The notes beneath the pieces were generated by a model. That model saw only the letters and a program-made list of their open reading frames with translations, was not told where the DNA came from and ran no database searches. Below, piece by piece: positions 47,311 to 57,110 of a stretch of 64,000 nucleotides of DNA (the first letter of the stretch is position 1; each line of letters opens with the position of its first letter). The DNA is taken from contig CM060121.1 in assembly GCA_030522415.1 (NCBI GenBank), positions 11,853,976 to 11,917,975 of the forward strand, written 5' to 3'. The stretch comes from Channallabes apus (Eukaryota; Chordata; Actinopteri; Siluriformes; Clariidae). Position numbers and translations under genes: made by a program.

Positions 47311-49603
47311 TCACTCTATCTAGCAATCATCAAAAAGAAAATGTTAAGTCATTTTGTGCTCTAGTTGGAGCAGAACTAGTCAGATTGTTAGTCACCTTCA
47401 CCTCCGGTAACATGGATGCTTGTGGTGGCATTTAAGTGGACCAAGTTCTTTGTAACTGTCTCCAGAACTCTAGTCAGTAATGCAGGAATTGTTAATTAAC
47501 CTTATAAAGCAAATGAAGCTTCATAAAAATCCCAAATGTTCAGCTTTAAACTAATTCAAGAGCTATTAAGTGGTCAACTTATAGTTTGAAACCTCATTTT
47601 ATTGAATAACCTACTGACATATAAATACTGTAGATGTTCAATAGATTTGAATGATTTACCAATTTTATAATTAAAAACTAGCCAGAAACTTAGGTCCAAA
47701 ATTGTCATAACATTGTCCTTTTGAAAGTTTTTGGCACCATCTTTTACCCCCTAATGCTGCTTGTTTTTTTTTTTTTTTTTTACCTCCAGTATAGTGTTTT
47801 ATACATTTGATTAATAGTGAACATTTTGGAAAAGGATCTTGTTAAGTCTAGAATTCACAACTAAAGGTGGTTGGACAAACATGTATGCAGTGTTTCATCC
47901 CTTTGAATAGAGCCCTGGTGTGATTTCCTGTTGCAGGTTATTTGTGCAAGTGAAAATCCAGAAATCACGCTCTGGTGTAAGCCATAATAAACAACCATAG
48001 TCGATGTGATAAAGGACAGAGGTGGTGAAATGTGATCTGTCTTAAAAAATTGCAGAAATGCACAAGAAGTAAAAGGGAAAAGGATATAATACTAAAAATG
48101 TTTTAAACTACAGTAGTTATTTCTGTAATATTTTCATATTTTCATCATCATGTTTTTTGTGTTTGTTCATCTTTTCTTTCATTGCATACTGTACATGTGG
48201 GGGGGAAAAAATTAGAAATTGGACCAAAAATTTAACTTGACAGCCAAATAGGTATGAAAACACCTACAGTATAGGAGAACTGAGTAACTTGCACACTTAA
48301 ACAGTAAGCTGCCCGTGATTTGCCTTTGCCTATATGTTGCCCGAATAGTGAGCTTTGCCGATTACATGTACAGTAAGACATGCCACTTATTCAAATGAAA
48401 TCATGATTCTGCACTTTAACATGGAATAGATTCAATTAGATGCAATTTCTAATAATTGGAAATGAGTGAATGAATAGAGTGCAGGAACATGAGGAGATAC
48501 ATAGCCTGACAAGTCAGAGAGGTGTGACGTGCTGTAGCCTCAGACGTATTTTCACTCTCTTCTTCTGACTTTCCTGGAATTTCACATTAGACTGCAGAAA
48601 TCCTGTTAAAACTTAGAGAGAAAGAGGGGAAATGTCTGGTTTCAGCATCTGGCACATTGGACTCAACTTTAAGCATGATTCTTCCTTATTTATTGAATTC
48701 CTGCTGTGCAACTCTGCACTGAAAAGACCAGATTAAAATTCTTCTCATCCAAATTATTTCAAAATGACACTTACCTGGCAATGGCAACCATCCTGCCTTT
48801 TTTTTGGTGCTACTTTCTCCAGATGCATTGGCCAGGTTGTAGTCTAGTTTTAGATTAGACATGAACACTAGAGCAGGAAAGTGTAACGGGATCATCTCTT
48901 TTCTGTCTGTCTGTTTGCTCCAGCTTTCTCTCTGTTTTTCTCCTTCAGATGAATTTATGACTAAAACATGTGGCAGCGCTTGTCATGCAGCGCATGTGCC
49001 CTCTATCCTTCTCCCACACCTGTTCCCTCCAGCTGCCCCATAAGCCCTTGATTTTTTGTGTGTGTGTGTGTCTAAATTTTCTATGTCAGTGGTTTGTAAA
49101 GTGGCCCAGTTGTCCATGAAATCAGTACCCCTGTGATTTTTTTATGCAATTGACATTCAGGGGTAAAATTCATAATGCTTCAAATTTCAAAATATTAGAT
49201 TAATTATTGAGTTCTTATACATACGTAAGTGTGTTACTGGTGGAACACTAAGTTTTGCAGCAAACTGAATACTACTGTGGACTTTTGCTAAAAACGAATA
49301 ACATTTACTTTTTATAACATGTCATGAGGTGCATAGGTATATAAAAGCAAGCAGTTTTACTAAAAAGAGATACTAAGTGCAGTCTAAGTAATACCTGGTA
49401 ATAGCTGATCATGTGTTGGCTAATCATAAAAATTATATATGTACAATTAATAGTGCAACAAAGGAATGTCTAATTCATTTTCTTATTGTTCTATAGGGAA
49501 GAATTTTTTTATGTAGATGCAGTATCTGTACAAAGATTTCAGTACATACTGTATATGTAGGTATTAGAAGATGCATAGGATCTTGTCCATGTCACTTATT
49601 TTT

Positions 49604-49606
<3 letters not shown>
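47311..49606. other. 2.3 kb intergenic, no gene recognised
   Basis: T run at 47765-47780. No open frame above 70 codons and no repeat family recognised. Confidence 0.45.

Positions 49607-49659
<53 letters not shown>
49607..49659. repeat. (TAA)n microsatellite
   Basis: About 17 AAT units. Confidence 0.97.
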
Positions 49660-49699
49660 GAGAAATATTTATCTGACAATTAATAAAATGAGAAACCAA

Positions 49700-49945
49700 A
49701 CAAGATTTGATACCACGCACCAACAGGGTAGAGGGCTCAAATCCTGCCTTTGAGTCTGTGTGTGAAGTTTGTTCTCTCTGTGCTTGGTGGCCATTTCCCA
49801 TAGTGTGTGAGTGATTGTGTGAGTGTGTGCATGGTTGTGCCCTGTGATGAACTAGCACCCCATCCAGGATGTATCCCACCTTGTGCCAAGACTCCCACAA
49901 CCATATACAGGAGAAAATGTGTAGAGAATGAGTTAGAAAGGGAGA
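49700..49945 (+). repeat. SINE-like repeat, plus strand
   Basis: GGGCTCAAATCCTG (B-box-like), GTGTGAAGTTTGTTCTCTCT, GTGCTTGGTGGCCATTTCCC, GTGCCCTGTGATGAACTAGC, ATCCAGGATGTATCCCACCT and a tail near GAGAATGAGT. Same general architecture as 50333-50693, in the opposite orientation and more diverged. Confidence 0.65.
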
Positions 49946-50321
49946 TCAAACAACTCAAATTCTTAATAGGTCTAATTTCTAACTCTTCAACCAGGATCTA
50001 GATGTTCAAAAGAAGATAATCATTTACTTCTAAGTCTGTACTGAACTTTACTTCTCAATCAAATTAAATATTTAATTAATCTTAAATCTTAATAATATGT
50101 ACTAAGAAATAACCCCATTAATGACAATATCATTATACTGTACACATCCTGACCAAAATGAAGTAGAAGGACCAAATGTGGTCCTTCAATTATCCAAATT
50201 ATTGGGCTGCATCATGTAAGGAAAACAACTAACTACATGTAAAATGAATGAAACACAACACACCGTTCAACACATTATCAAACCCTGGAAGAATAATAAA
50301 CTGTGTTCTGCTGTAATCAAA

Positions 50322-50332
50322 GCTAAAGGGGA
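50322..50332. repeat. 11-bp target duplication (left)
   Basis: GCTAAAGGGGA, repeated at 50694-50704. Confidence 0.92.
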
Positions 50333-50693
50333 TGCATTCATTCATTCATATTCTATACCGCTTTATCCTGTATTTAGGGTCGCGGGGACCTGGAGCCTAT
50401 CCCAGGAGACTCAGGGCACGAGGCAGGGTACACCCTGGACAGCGTGCCAATCCATCGCAGAGCACACACACACACACACACACACACACTATGGTCAATT
50501 TGGCCAATTGGCCTAATCTGCATGTCTTTGGACTGTGGGAGGAAACCGGAGTACCCAGAGGAAACCCACCAAGCACGGGGAGAACATGCAAACTCCATGC
50601 ACACAGAGACGGGAATCGAGCCTGGCCGGGAATCGAACCCGGACCCTGGAGGTGCAAGGCAACAGTGCTAACCACTACACCACCGTGCCGCCT
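50333..50693 (-). repeat. full-length SINE-like element, 361 bp, with internal (CA)n
   Basis: The minus strand starts GGCGGCACGGTGGTGTAGTG then GTTAGCACTGTTGCC (tRNA-like A-box region) and GGGTTCGATTCCC (B box, inverse at 50628-50640). Next come GCATGGAGTTTGCATGTTCT, CCCCGTGCTTGGTGGG, CCTCCCACAGTCCAAAGACA, a CA/GT tract (50463-50489), ATGGATTGGCACGCTGTCC, ACCCTGCCTCGTGCCCTGAG and a GAATGAATGAATGC tail. A perfect 11-bp target duplication flanks it. Least diverged copy of this family here, so the youngest. Confidence 0.88.
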
Positions 50694-50756
50694 GCTAAAG
50701 GGGACTAAATGAAATATTAAAGTGTGTGATTCTTTTTTTGGCCAGACAGTGTATTT

Positions 50757-50888
50757 TACACACCTTTTCTGGGTGGAAGAGAAGCATCTTACATGTTAAA
50801 ATGAAGACCATGAGCACGCAACCAGAAGGAAGAGGAGGACAGCAGGGGTGTGAAATGAAACTCCAAACAAAACAATCACTAAGTTTTA

Positions 50889-50965
<77 letters not shown>

Positions 50966-51309
50966 CTAGAATCAGTGTCTTTATTGTGCAGCCATGTGAT
51001 GGAGGGACAGGAAATAAATTAGCTGGAGTTTTTACTCCTGCTTTTATTGTAGTACTCACAAAGACACAGATACACATATGCCTTCTTATACTCCGGCATG
51101 GAAAGCTTTCTAAACCTTTGCTTGATTCTGTGAAACCCCACACTTTAGTAAATGGCAGGTTTATAGTGAGAAAATAATAGATATTACTTTGGTTAATTCT
51201 TTCTACCATCTGTCTGACTATTATAATCTTCTTTTACTCATACTGTATACTGATTAAAACATTTTGATCATTACAGCCTAGCCAAAAAGCAATTACTCAA
51301 GAGCCTTTA
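50757..51309. other. intergenic with a long (CA)n tract
   Basis: (CA)n occupies 50889-50964. The long open frames across it are artefacts. Nothing else recognised. Confidence 0.6.
50889..50964. repeat. (CA)n microsatellite, ~37 units
   Basis: Pure CA dinucleotide run. Confidence 0.98.
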
Positions 51310-52200
51310 ACTGTATAATCACTCCAGTAATAAATATGTTTCAGCTGGCAACAGTTCACTTCACTCTAAGTGGTTCAGAGAGTAGCTTTTCACTGCATAA
51401 ACAACCATCTTGGAGGATCCTTTAGTATCCTTTGTCATGAAAAAGATGTTACTGTTTTTGAGAAGGATCAAATTATTACCCTGCATCAAGCAAAGGAAAC
51501 AAATAAGGAGATTACTGACTGGAATCAGGTTAAGGACTGTCCAATACATTATTAAAACCTGCATAGTGCTGAACTGTCTACTTTTTCAGAGGAAATCTGG
51601 TCATAAAAAATTATTAATGTGATCAAAGATAACTTAAACATTTTGTAATTACATGGCAAAACAAAAATACATTCATTACAGTAGACAGTAGAATTTCCAC
51701 ATGCTAAGTGTGATGAGAACTCCAGAACAGGATTTGAACTGAACAGCTGTGTGGCCAGAAGAAAACCACTTGTTGGTAAGGATTATTAGAAGAAAGGTTT
51801 CACTTTACTAGTGAGCATAGAGATGTATTTTCGAAGGTAATGTGGCCTGCTGAGTCCAGGGGGTAAGCAAGAAAAGAAGAGAAGTGCATGAAGTGATGTA
51901 TCCATCATGCTTAGTGCCCACTGTTCAAGCCTCTGGATATAGTGTTATGATCTAGGCTCATCAATGTTATATGGCAATAAAATGAAGTCAGATGACTACC
52001 TGAATGAACTAAATGACCAGGTTGTCCCAAAAACCTTTTATTTTTCCCAATCGATTTCTTCTTCCCTGATGGCGTATTCCAGAACTCAGTTTGTAAAAGA
52101 ATGGTTCTGGGAGTATGAGATAACATTTTCACACACAAACTGGCCATCAGATTGTACACTGTAATCAAGGCTAAAGCCAGTGGAGTACATTTGTACTACA
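51310..52200 (+). mobile_element. Tc1-like relic (recurrent family), most complete copy
   Basis: Runs through most of a transposase gene: FEKDQIITLHQAKETNKEIT near 51450-51510 (helix-turn-helix), CTGAACAGCTGTGTGGCC, GCATAGAGATGTA, GAGTCCAG (decayed DES block), AAGTGATGTATCCATCATGC, GATGACTACCTGAATGAACT, then NDQVVPK and KEWFWEYEITFSHTNWPSD near 52095-52155. Many stops. The middle (about 51880-52025) is the inverse of 18716-18900 and aligns with 28900-29045. Confidence 0.75.
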
Positions 52201-52261
52201 GTAGGATTTAAATGAAAAGCATGACAAATCTGTTAAAAATGTTAAATGAGCATAGACACAT

Positions 52262-52775
52262 TCCATTGAAAGATTCCTTGATGTCCGGTGTCTGGGGACG
52301 GTTTCACTCTACCATGAAGACGGTTCTGGCCTCGACTGATGTTGACAGCTGTTTCTCTGAGGACTTGACTTGGCTGCAGTTGCTCGATAGTTCAGGACTG
52401 GAATTTCCTACGAGTCTTCCTGATAACTACCTGGACTCCATATTAACACCAATTAACTTCAACTGTTATAGCTGAACTGCCTGCCACCTAACACACAAAT
52501 GCAGATCAATTCCTGCTTCCTGTTTCACCCAGATGAGGATGGGTTCCCTGTTGAGTCTGGTTCCTCTCATGGTTTCTTCCTATTACCATCTCAGGGAGTT
52601 TTTCCTTGCCACTGTCGCCCTCGGCTTGCTCACCAGGGACTATCTCACCATTTTGATTCATACACATTCAGATTCTTATAAACTTAAATAATTCTTTTGA
52701 TTGTGTAAAGCTGCTTTGCGACAATGACAATTGCTAAAAGCGCTATACAAATAAAATTGAATTGAATTGATTTTA
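52262..52775 (+). repeat. dispersed teleost repeat, fullest copy, (AATTG)n tail
   Basis: GGTGTCTGGGGACGGTTTCA, CTCTACCATGAAGACGG, TGCTCGATAGTTCAGGACTG, then GGGTTCCCTGTTGAGTCTGG, TTCCTCTCATGGTTTCTTCC, GAGTTTTTCCTTGCCACTGT, AAAGCTGCTTTGCGACAATG and CGCTATACAAATAAAATTG, ending in AATTG repeats. This unit is abundant in many fish genomes in my recollection; I do not know an accepted class. Its tail recurs at 1720-1808, its 5' part at 27760-27935. Confidence 0.7.
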
Positions 52776-53025
52776 ATTACTTTATATATTATTGGCATAT
52801 GTACACAATCTAAATCAAACCTGTAAAATATAAAATTTGCAGTTAAATCAACAAAGCCACTATCTACAGTATATGAATTAAAGAAAAGTTTTGTCTGTAA
52901 AAACTCACTCTTTTAATTATATCTTTATGTTTCATACATTGGAAGACCTGAAACCAGTCTCCGAAAATTTTCTGTCTGCACGTTTATCTTTCTGTCTGTA
53001 TTTATGTCTGTACAGTAAGATTTTG

Positions 53026-53225
53026 TCACAGCATCACACAAAACTGGCTGGACAGAATCTAATGAAACTTTGGGAGCAATGGGTATTCGCCTAAACTTAA
53101 ACCTGTGCAATAAATTAAATAAAAATTTTATGTAGAAGTGAAGTTATGAGCAGTTGTGTGCCAGATTATGTCACAGCATTACACAAAACCGTCTGGACAG
53201 AATTTAATGAAACTTTGCAGTGTTT
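53026..53225. repeat. two direct copies of a ~55-bp unit, 140 bp apart
   Basis: GTCACAGCATCACACAAAAC then GGCTGGACAGAATCTAATGA (53030-53075) recurs as GTCACAGCATTACACAAAAC and GTCTGGACAGAATTTAATGA (53170-53215). Both continue AACTTTG. Probably part of a degenerate interspersed repeat. Confidence 0.75.
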
Positions 53226-53330
53226 CAATATTAAGTACTTATCATGGGTTCTTACAATAAGTATTGTAAGTAGGCACAGTAGAGTAACCAATAACAATAA
53301 AAATAACAAATTTCTTAATTAAGCACTATT

Positions 53331-53778
53331 GAGCATTTGATTGTGTCCAGATCATAAGTGTAATGCTGGTAAAGAGCACTGGCTGTTGCAGTATCGGAGA
53401 ACTGAATAAAGAATATTTAATAGAAGCAGGAAGTTTTTTTTTTTTTTTTACTTTTTTTTTTAATCAAGTGAATGACGGAATGAATGAATGAAGTGGATGA
53501 TCATTATAATACATTATGTCAATGACTGGTAAATCATCACTATATTAAAAACAGTTTGGACTTCTGTGTGCATAATGCATATTTATAGAGTTACTCATGC
53601 CAAAGGGGTTTTGGCCTTCTTTTTTTTTTTTTTTGATTGCTTAGTTCTGCTTTTTGATGAGCAGATTAAAACTATCCATAAACAATGTAGGCTTTTTATT
53701 TAAATTGTCATGGACGATTGTCCTTTATTTAAAAAAAATTAATAAAAATTTTCTGTGTTTTTCAACACTAGCTCTGAT
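53331..53778 (+). repeat. noncoding block, copy A of a direct duplication
   Basis: The first 58 bp, from GAGCATTTGATTGTGTCC to GGCTGTTG, are identical to 55352-55409. After indels the similarity resumes at TTTAATAGAA and continues through ATTATAATACATTAT, TAAATCATCACTATATTAAA, CTTCTGTGTGCATAATGCAT, TTTTTGATGAGCAGATTAAA, CATAAACAATG and AAATTGTCATGGAC to TAGCTCTGAT. No coding signature. See copy B. Confidence 0.88.
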
Positions 53779-54045
53779 AGCTCACAGGGAATCTTGTATT
53801 AAAGTAAAGGTTATGGGATTTAGTGTCAACAAGCAAATTATATGTGTAAATCAGAAGGTGCTGATTAACTGCCTGGTGAAGGCATACAGATGTCATGGTA
53901 TTACATATACTGTAGCATATGAACAATCAAATACATAGGATGGAATTTTATTTATTTTGGTATACTCTGTACTTCAGTTTTAATTTTCTTTTAGTAGTTT
54001 TGTTTATTGAGTCATGTTCTGTTAAATTTTTTGTATTTCGTTCTA

Positions 54046-54063
54046 CCCCCCCCCCCCCCCCCC
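54046..54063. repeat. poly(C) run, 18 bp
   Basis: Uninterrupted C run. Confidence 0.95.
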
Positions 54064-54619
54064 TTCACTCAGGGTTACGACAGGTTCACACAAACCCTGT
54101 TGCAAATCTTAGCCATGTGGTTTTTCATCCTGCACACTGAAGCTACATCAGTTGAGAGATTTGGATGAAAACTTGGCTTACCTTAAAAATAAAGCTTTAA
54201 TTAAATCTACAATTAATAGAAACCTAGAAATGCCTGTTTACAGAAAGGTTTAAGAATGCAAAACAGGTCAGTTTTAAAACTGACCTTTGTCTGAATTATA
54301 ATATTATAATGCAATGAAAGAAAAATCCAAAAATAGTTTTAAATATCATGCAATATAATAAAAAGAGTACATTTTAACTTATCTTATTCTCATTCCATTG
54401 ACCTTTAAAAAAAAAAAAAAAAAAAGCATTGACAAAGTCAATCCTTTTGGAAATCCTTTCCAAAACTGAAAGTATGCTAATACTCAATATTATTTTAGAT
54501 GGTTTCAACATACCAGACAGGCTTTTTAGGATTTTTTAGATTAGAAATTGCTAATCTCCTGAGATTTAAATATATAAATGTATCTAGTGTTTACACAGAG
54601 TGGTGTAAGAAAAAAAATG

Positions 54620-54770
54620 TCCAATTGGTCAGAGGAGAATATTCAGACCAGGAAGAACCTCACAACAAATAACACAAAAGGTGGATGGACTACAACACCA
54701 AACAGCACATCAGGATCAACTCATATCAGCCATAAACATGACTATAGACTATTGTAGGTATACTGAATAA
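54620..54770 (+). mobile_element. Tc1-like fragment, DNA-binding region
   Basis: GTCAGAGGAGAATATTCAGA, GGTGGATGGACTACAACACC and CTCATATCAGCCATAAACATG resemble the segment between the DNA-binding and catalytic domains of Tc1-like genes. Short and decayed. Confidence 0.4.
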
Positions 54771-55351
54771 AACTAAACACAACACAGGGAACATCTTTGA
54801 TGGGAAACGTCTAGAGAGACAATTAAGAGGCACACTGGCACACAACTTACAATTTGCATTATAGATCGACACATTGCTATGCTGAACATTTTGGCTTAAT
54901 TTGTCAAAAAAAAAAAAGAGGTCTAATTGTTAAAGTAGCATACACACTCAAACCACCTTAATGCTTTGGAAAGATGAGCAACATCATTTAGCAGAACGTG
55001 TAGACAAATAGTGGTTTCATTTTTACCCCACAGCTCCCCTTGAGCAAACAGTTTTTGTGCGTTTGGGGCCCAGGCTGTAAACGGATTACTCCAACTGAGA
55101 TTTACAAGGTAACAGCAAGCGCAAACTAAGACAAACTATGTAATATCAGCCCACATGTGTGGTGGAGCCAGCAACTATCATTTTTTAAAGAAGGTAATTG
55201 AAAACAAATGGAAGGTTGAGGAAAAAAAAGACTCTTAATGACATCAAGATTGCTCCTCTGTATGCTATTGAATAATGGGAATAGAGATGGAGATGAGATC
55301 CTTGGTTTAGACTCTGACTCTGCATCAAATTAAGGCCAAGTGTGTAGTCTA

Positions 55352-55865
55352 GAGCATTTGATTGTGTCCAGATCATAAGTGTAATGCTGGTAAAGAGCAC
55401 TGGCTGTTGTAGAACAGCATTTCTGAGAAATGTATAAAGAATGGGTTTTCACAATTAGCATACAGTAGGTATTTAATAGAAACAGGAAAATGTTTTTTTT
55501 TTATCAAGTTATGTGTTCTGTTTAGAGTAATTTTAGTGATAATTGACTGACTGACTGAATGAATGAATGAATGAATGAAGTGGTTAATCATTATAATACA
55601 TTATATCAATGACTGGAAAATCATCACTATATTAAAAATAGTTTGAACTTCTGTGTGCATAATGCATATTTAGAGAGTTACTCATGCTCAAGTTACTCAA
55701 AGGGGTTTTGGACTTTCTGGGGTTTTGTTCTGCTTTTTGATGAGCAGATTAAAACTATTCATAAACAATGGAGGCTTTTTATTCAAATTGTCATGGACAG
55801 TGTCATTTATTAAAAAACTTTTCTTGGTGTTTCCTGAAATCCTAATGCACAACATTAGCTCTGAT
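55352..55865 (+). repeat. noncoding block, copy B of a direct duplication
   Basis: Direct, high-identity copy of 53331-53778, about 2 kb away. It differs mainly by an insertion after TGGCTGTTG and a GAAT-repeat length change near 55555-55580. Lies ~3.2 kb beyond the predicted sox9 polyadenylation site. Confidence 0.88.
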
Positions 55866-56226
55866 TCATGTCTCTGCTATAGAGACAACCAAGAGCCGAC
55901 AGTTGATAGCCATCCTGCTAATCTCGCCTAGATGATGTGTGTTTTCTGCTACCTCTATCCCTCAGTCTTGACTCAGCCTTGGCCATGTGGAGTGCCTAAA
56001 GCCACAGATACAGTTAATAAGATTAGGGTAATAGAATTTTTCTGCTGTGACCTGGGGATTCTGCCAACCTTATCCCCATCCTGAAACAAAGAGAAGGAGC
56101 TGCTGCAGGGTCCCTCAGGCCGCATTGCTGCCATGGCTTGATTTCTTAATGGGGCTAGGCTAGATGAATATTTACTGAGTACAACCCCACTTCCTGAGTA
56201 ATAATATAAGGGTTTACAACAGATAA

Positions 56227-56231
<5 letters not shown>
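55866..56231. other. intergenic, no gene recognised
   Basis: Balanced composition, no domain or repeat recognised. Confidence 0.4.

Positions 56232-56282
<51 letters not shown>
56232..56282. repeat. (GA)n microsatellite
   Basis: About 25 pure AG units. Confidence 0.97.
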
Positions 56283-56286
<4 letters not shown>

Positions 56287-56679
56287 GGCGCTAGTATTTT
56301 TTCAATGTTTTTAAAATAGTCAATTTTTTGCCTATAATATATATTATTATTCTGAAATATAAATATTTAATTTAATATTCTGAAATACAAATACTATGTT
56401 AATCATATTAACTATTTTACTTTAAATTTTTTAGTTTTAAGGCCTTTTTGTAGAAAATCATTTACGGTAACTTTGTAGTCTAGAAAGGTAGTATTTACCT
56501 TATGTACTGTATGTTAAAGCTCATCTCAGGTATTTTTTATAATCCTTGTGTTTCATTCTGACAACCAACAGCAAGGTATTAATTAAATCTCCATTCATTC
56601 CTTTTTTTAGTACAGTGCTTTTAACAATGTCATCTGTAATAGTGTGTATTATAGTTATACAGTATATGTACACTGCCGA

Positions 56680-57110
56680 AAGAAAACAACTATGGAAACT
56701 GCTGAAATTACTGGAATTTGGTTAAGCACATTATTAAAATAATTTTTTTTTTACTAAATTGTCAACGTTTTCAAAGAAATGTTGTCAAATAATAAATAAA
56801 CATAATTTTAACACATGGGAAAGTTGCATCAGAAAATAAATTAACAGTAAAAATCACAGCTATGTTTAATAGAGAACACACAATTTGACAAGAACTCAAA
56901 AGATTGACAAGTTTATCCCATCAACTGAATTTGCGATTTGTGATTTTCAGGATGACAATGTCAGGGATCATTGGGCTCAAATTGTGAAAGATTCTTTTTT
57001 ACACATGAATTGGCCACCACGTTACATATCACTATTAAAGCTAAAGGCAATTGAACCAAATATTAGAGAGTGTGTCTCTTTATTTAAGTCATAATTCTGA
57101 GAAAAAATGT
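56680..57110 (+). mobile_element. Tc1-like relic (recurrent family)
   Basis: GAAACTGCTGAAATTACTGG and TTGGTTAAGCACATTATTAA are the DNA-binding segment; AAATCACAGCTATGTTTAAT follows; then FQDDNVRDHWAQIVKD and HMNWPP (about 56945-57020) keep the second catalytic Asp block. Internal deletions and stops. Confidence 0.7.

Larger units (their letters stand above)
50190..50756 (+). mobile_element. Tc1-like relic (recurrent family), C-terminal end, split by a SINE
   Basis: GTTCAACACATTATCAAACC, CTGCTGTAATCAAAGCTAAA and GGGGACTAAATGAAATATTA are the last codons and 3' region of the transposase gene, and GATTCTTTTTTTGGCCAGAC followed by AGTGTA is the terminal repeat. The SINE at 50333-50693 interrupts it; the two halves rejoin exactly at GCTAAAGGGGA. 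Confidence 0.75.

Noticed and set aside
53026..53225. Spaced direct repeats considered as a CRISPR-like or satellite array
   Set aside because: Only two copies with diverged sequence and a eukaryotic context; a degenerate interspersed repeat is simpler.
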